Assembly: GCA_029881015.1 (NCBI GenBank)
Contig: JAOUNK010000036.1
Location: 1 to 15,228 of the forward strand
Source: Gammaproteobacteria bacterium
GTDB lineage: Bacteria > Pseudomonadota > Gammaproteobacteria > Steroidobacterales > Woeseiaceae
Length of the DNA stretch: 15,228 bases
Direction: 5' to 3'
Shown one piece after another: positions 13,962 to 15,228 of the stretch; position 1 is the stretch's first letter, and every line of letters starts with the position of its first letter. The notes under the pieces are model-generated. The model did not search any database. It was not told the origin of the DNA and saw only the letters and a list, made by a program, of their open reading frames with translations. The position numbers and the translations under genes were made by a program.

Positions 13962-14264
13962 ATGACAAAATCTGAACTGATAGAAGCCATCTCGCGCAAG
14001 CAAAAACACCTTCCAGCCAAGGACGTTGAACTGGCCGTCAAGCACATGCTGGACCTGATGAGCGACTCATTGGCCCAGGGGCAGCGCATCGAGATTCGTG
14101 GCTTTGGGAGTTTCTCCCTGCATTTCCGTCCACCCCGTATCGGACGTAATCCCAAGACCGGTGAAGCGGTTGCCCTGTCCGGCAAGTACGTGCCGCATTT
14201 CAAGCCGGGCAAAGACCTGCGCGAACGCGTGGATGAAAGTCGCCATTTCCCGATTAAGAGTTAG
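13962..14264 (+). CDS. ihfB: Integration host factor subunit beta
   Basis: Small DNA-bending protein of 100 residues (E. coli IhfB 94), partner of IhfA; it bends DNA sharply and acts in transcription, replication and site-specific recombination. Visible: the N-terminal MTKSELIEAISRK helix, the core RGFGSFSLHFRPPRIGRNPKTGE (residues 46-68) including the beta-arm with the intercalating proline P64 in GRNPKTG, and the C-terminal VPHFKPGKDLRERV helix. The residue pattern and the position after rpsA distinguish it from HU. The ATG has AAGG four bases upstream. rpsA-ihfB order is conserved in this class; a terminator between them suggests separate or read-through transcription. lapA follows 44 bp downstream. 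Confidence 0.97.
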   Translation: MTKSELIEAISRKQKHLPAKDVELAVKHMLDLMSDSLAQGQRIEIRGFGSFSLHFRPPRIGRNPKTGEAVALSGKYVPHFKPGKDLRERVDESRHFPIKS

Positions 14265-14308
14265 AATCACCCTCTTTGCTGCATTGGTGCTTCGCCGGGA
14301 GTAAGCAC

Positions 14309-14605
14309 ATGATTAAACGTGTCGGGCTGATTATCCTGATCGTCATCCTGTTCGTTGCGATGTTCACGTTTACCGCGATGAATACCGGGGAGCTCGAACT
14401 CGATCTCGGCTTTGTCAAACAGACCTGGCCCATTTCCATGACCCTGGCGGGGGTCTTCTTCATCGGCACTCTGTTCGGCATGCTGTGCATGACCGCTTTC
14501 GTCTTTCGATTGATCAATGAACGGCGGAACCTGCGGCGCATGCTGCGCGTGTCCGAGTCCGAGCTGACCAGCCTCCGCAACCTGCCGCTAAGCGATGCCG
14601 ACTGA
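14309..14605 (+). CDS. lapA: LapA-domain inner-membrane protein
   Basis: Small protein of 98 residues with two membrane helices: about residues 4-24 (VGLIILIVILFVAMFTFTAMN) and about 44-66 (TLAGVFFIGTLFGMLCMTAF). They are joined by a short periplasmic loop with NTGELELDLGF, then comes a basic, helical cytoplasmic tail with INERRNLRRMLR. This is the LapA (YciS, DUF1049) layout. In E. coli LapA and LapB form a complex that controls lipopolysaccharide amount through FtsH-dependent turnover of LpxC; the function of LapA itself is less clear. The ATG at 14309 has GGAG seven bases upstream; an in-frame TTG at 14276 is less likely because it lacks this site and the added residues are unlike the family. 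It overlaps lapB by 11 nt. Confidence 0.93.
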   Translation: MIKRVGLIILIVILFVAMFTFTAMNTGELELDLGFVKQTWPISMTLAGVFFIGTLFGMLCMTAFVFRLINERRNLRRMLRVSESELTSLRNLPLSDAD

Positions 14606-15228
14606 AAAGGCCCTCATTCTTGCGGGCCTGTTCCTGCTACTGGCTGCGGCCGGCTGGGTCATCGGGCGGTTCGGCGAGCGCGACGACGAGGACCCGCCGC
14701 CGCCACTGAATATCGATTATCTCAAGGGCCTGAACTTCCTGCTGAATGAACAAACGGACCAGGCCGTCGAGCATTTTCTGCGGATGGTACGGGTCGACGA
14801 CCGGACGATCGAAACGCATTTTGCGCTCGGCAGCCTGTTTCGCCGGCGGGGCGAGGTAGACCGAGCCATTCGCATTCACCAGAACATTATTGCGCGTCCG
14901 GACCTCGCATCCGAGCAGCGCGACCAGGCGCTTTACTCGCTGGCCAAGGACTACCTGGCTGCCGGCTTGCTGGATCGGGCCGAGAAGCTGTTTGTGCGCC
15001 TGTCCGAGGGATCGCGCTTCCAGGTCCAGGCTTCCGAGGCACTGTGTCGTATTTACGAGCAGGAGCGCGATTGGGACAAGGCCATCGATGCGGGGAAACG
15101 CCTGGAGGTCCTGGGAGGCAGGTCCCTGGCGCTGCAAATCGCACATTACTACTGTGAGCTGGCCGAGGCGGCGGCGGCGGCGGGTGACTACGCGGCGGCA
15201 CGGCAGTACGTCAAGAATGCGCAGGCCG
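14595..15228 (+). CDS. lapB: Lipopolysaccharide assembly protein LapB (partial, C-terminus off the right edge)
   Basis: The first 211 residues of LapB (YciM; E. coli about 389). LapB is anchored in the inner membrane and in E. coli presents LpxC to FtsH, adjusting LPS synthesis. Visible: an N-terminal membrane helix (residues 6-24, ALILAGLFLLLAAAGWVIG), an acidic and proline-rich linker (DDEDPPPP), then TPR helices with NIDYLKGLNFLLNEQTDQAVEHF, SLFRRRGEVDRAIRIHQNI, LAKDYLAAGLLDRAEKLF, DWDKAIDAGKRL and IAHYYCELAE. Most of these match E. coli LapB almost word for word. The C-terminal rubredoxin-like metal site would lie outside the window. The ATG lies inside the end of lapA, so translation is probably coupled. 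An in-frame (GCG)5 repeat occurs near the right edge. Confidence 0.96.
   Translation, partial: MPTEKALILAGLFLLLAAAGWVIGRFGERDDEDPPPPLNIDYLKGLNFLLNEQTDQAVEHFLRMVRVDDRTIETHFALGSLFRRRGEVDRAIRIHQNIIARPDLASEQRDQALYSLAKDYLAAGLLDRAEKLFVRLSEGSRFQVQASEALCRIYEQERDWDKAIDAGKRLEVLGGRSLALQIAHYYCELAEAAAAAGDYAAARQYVKNAQA
15168..15182 (+). repeat. (GCG)5 trinucleotide repeat within lapB
   Basis: Five exact GCG units encode AAAAA in a TPR helix of LapB. A change in copy number would keep the frame. It may be only a GC-rich alanine run. Confidence 0.6.

Noticed and set aside
1..15228. Mobile elements, CRISPR arrays, toxin-antitoxin, defence or secondary-metabolite systems
   Set aside because: I found no transposase, integrase, repeat-spacer pattern, tRNA-flanked insertion or defence-like cluster; all genes belong to conserved housekeeping families.

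Overview
The window is a stretch of core chromosome from a gammaproteobacterium of fairly high GC. Gene content and order closely resemble the Pseudomonas gyrA region: mtaD-ubiG-mupP diverging from gyrA, then serC, pheA, aroA, cmk, rpsA and ihfB. It is not Pseudomonas itself. A serA gene sits between serC and pheA, hisC and tyrA are missing, and rmuC follows the phosphatase gene. I cannot place the genus; a chromatialean, xanthomonadalean or Woeseia-like lineage would fit. I see no mobile element, prophage, CRISPR array, tRNA or rRNA.

Layout. On the minus strand (3811 down to 1) lies a tight unit, transcribed mtaD -> ubiG -> mupP/gph-like -> rmuC. Its genes are 8 nt apart, overlap by 8 nt and overlap by 4 nt (ATGA); rmuC runs off the left edge. 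A 208-bp divergent region (3812-4019) holds a likely promoter for each direction and a foldable gyrA leader. On the plus strand follow gyrA (4020-6560), serC-serA (2 nt apart), pheA, aroA and cmk (aroA/cmk overlap), then rpsA behind a hairpin-rich leader and ahead of a strong terminator. ihfB, lapA and lapB follow; lapB runs off the right edge. No gene-free stretch exceeds 300 bp.

How the genes work together. serC and serA supply two of the three steps of serine synthesis. pheA and aroA act around chorismate. cmk and rpsA serve nucleotide metabolism and translation. This is the known mixed-function 'aromatic supraoperon' layout in a modified form. ubiG makes S-adenosylhomocysteine during ubiquinone synthesis, and the upstream deaminase may clear this product or methylthioadenosine. 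lapA/lapB belong to envelope (LPS) control.

The coding content is ordinary. The most interesting signals are non-coding: a possible three-way-junction leader before gyrA, three hairpins (two with identical GGA loops) before rpsA, paired palindromes between gyrA and serC, a near-leaderless promoter for mtaD, and AT-rich rare-codon islands inside gyrA and aroA. I found no convincing new multi-gene system.
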